Program-made: the position numbers and the translations under genes | Part shown: in pieces, positions 6,248-6,436 of the stretch | How positions within the stretch are numbered: position 1 is the stretch's first letter | Layout of the letters: every line of letters starts with the position of its first letter | The notes under the pieces: model-generated | What the model was told of the DNA's origin: nothing | Databases searched by the model: none | The model's input: the letters and a program-made list of their open reading frames with translations, nothing else | Source: JBEKYH01 sp049511115 | GTDB taxonomy: Bacteria > Planctomycetota > Phycisphaerae > Tepidisphaerales > Tepidisphaeraceae | Assembly: GCA_049511115.1 (NCBI GenBank) | Contig: JBEKYH010000303.1 | Location: 1 to 6,436, forward strand | Direction: 5' to 3' | DNA: 6,436 bases

Positions 6248-6436
6248 TCATCGCGTCACATACAAATTCACATACTCCGCCACGCTCAGCCCTTCCAGCG
6301 TTTTTTGCTTCATAGAAGCAGCCAGAATCTTTTCGCATTTCTTCGCCGGAAAACGGCTGACAAGGTTGCGTTTGAATTTCTCGATCAGCAGCGGCATTCC
6401 TTCGCTCCGTCGGCGGCGGTGGCCGATGGGGTATTC
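6248..6436 (-). CDS. prpD: 2-methylcitrate dehydratase PrpD, C-terminal 62 residues (5' end outside window)
   Basis: The minus strand is open from the right edge to TGA at 6248-6250. The 62 residues begin EYPIGHRRRRSEGMPLL, continue IEKFKRNLVSRFPAKKCEKIL and end LEGLSVAEYVNLYVTR. This matches the end of MmgE/PrpD-family proteins as I know them: a (E/D)YP(I/V)GHxxRRxEGxPxLxxKFxxNL stretch, an RFP, and a final E-x-x-x-L-(Y/L)-V. PrpD (about 480 aa) dehydrates 2-methylcitrate to 2-methyl-cis-aconitate in the methylcitrate cycle, which converts propionyl-CoA to pyruvate and succinate in the cytoplasm. The catalytic residues are outside the window, so a close MmgE-type paralogue cannot be excluded. 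It lies 106 bases upstream of the antitoxin-like gene on the same strand, with no convincing terminator between, so cotranscription is possible but a functional link is not evident. Confidence 0.78.
   Translation of the reverse strand, partial: EYPIGHRRRRSEGMPLLIEKFKRNLVSRFPAKKCEKILAASMKQKTLEGLSVAEYVNLYVTR

Noticed and set aside
1..6436. tRNA or rRNA genes, CRISPR arrays, insertion sequences, attachment sites
   Set aside because: I saw no cloverleaf, conserved rRNA segment, regularly spaced direct repeat, transposase motif or terminal inverted repeats. Nearly all bases are in the genes listed.

Overview
The window suggests a GC-rich, diderm (Gram-negative type) bacterium. The main evidence is a very large AsmA/DUF748-type envelope protein, a family whose known members act between inner and outer membrane. 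The sequence style, the planctomycete-like ribbon-helix-helix antitoxin and the large repetitive AsmA-like protein make Planctomycetota (perhaps Phycisphaerae) my best guess. This is an impression from remembered families, not a search result, and I would not put it above about 0.5.

Layout, left to right. (1) Positions 3-515, plus strand: the C-terminal 170 residues of an unrecognised, mostly helical protein with one weak HEAT-like stretch; its start lies outside the window. (2) Positions 512-5821, plus strand: a 1769-residue AsmA-like/DUF748 protein that starts inside the stop codon of the first gene (ATGA overlap) and fills more than 80% of the window. It has a short cytoplasmic N-tail, one membrane helix, an AsmA-type N-terminal module, six divergent repeat units of about 210-257 residues, and an OmpA-like, helix-rich C-terminal region. 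(3) Positions 5822-5859: a 38-bp convergent gap with two weak hairpins. (4) Positions 5860-6141, minus strand: a 93-residue ribbon-helix-helix antitoxin-like protein with its own good sigma70-type promoter (-35 GTGACA, 18 bp, -10 TATAAT) and an imperfect palindrome inside the promoter spacer. No toxin gene is visible beside it. (5) Positions 6248-6436, minus strand: the last 62 codons of a 2-methylcitrate dehydratase (PrpD) gene, which runs off the right edge.

How the parts relate: genes 1 and 2 look like one translationally coupled operon, so the unknown upstream protein may work with the envelope protein. The minus-strand pair (prpD, then the antitoxin-like gene) is a separate unit. The antitoxin-like gene could be read through from prpD, but its own promoter makes independent, possibly autoregulated expression more likely. 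I see no RNA gene, CRISPR array, insertion sequence or other mobile element. No gene-free stretch is longer than about 110 bases. The most interesting items are the six-fold protein repeat, a G7 run that is a textbook -1 slippery heptamer exactly at the gene 1/gene 2 junction, and the solitary antitoxin with an operator-like promoter.
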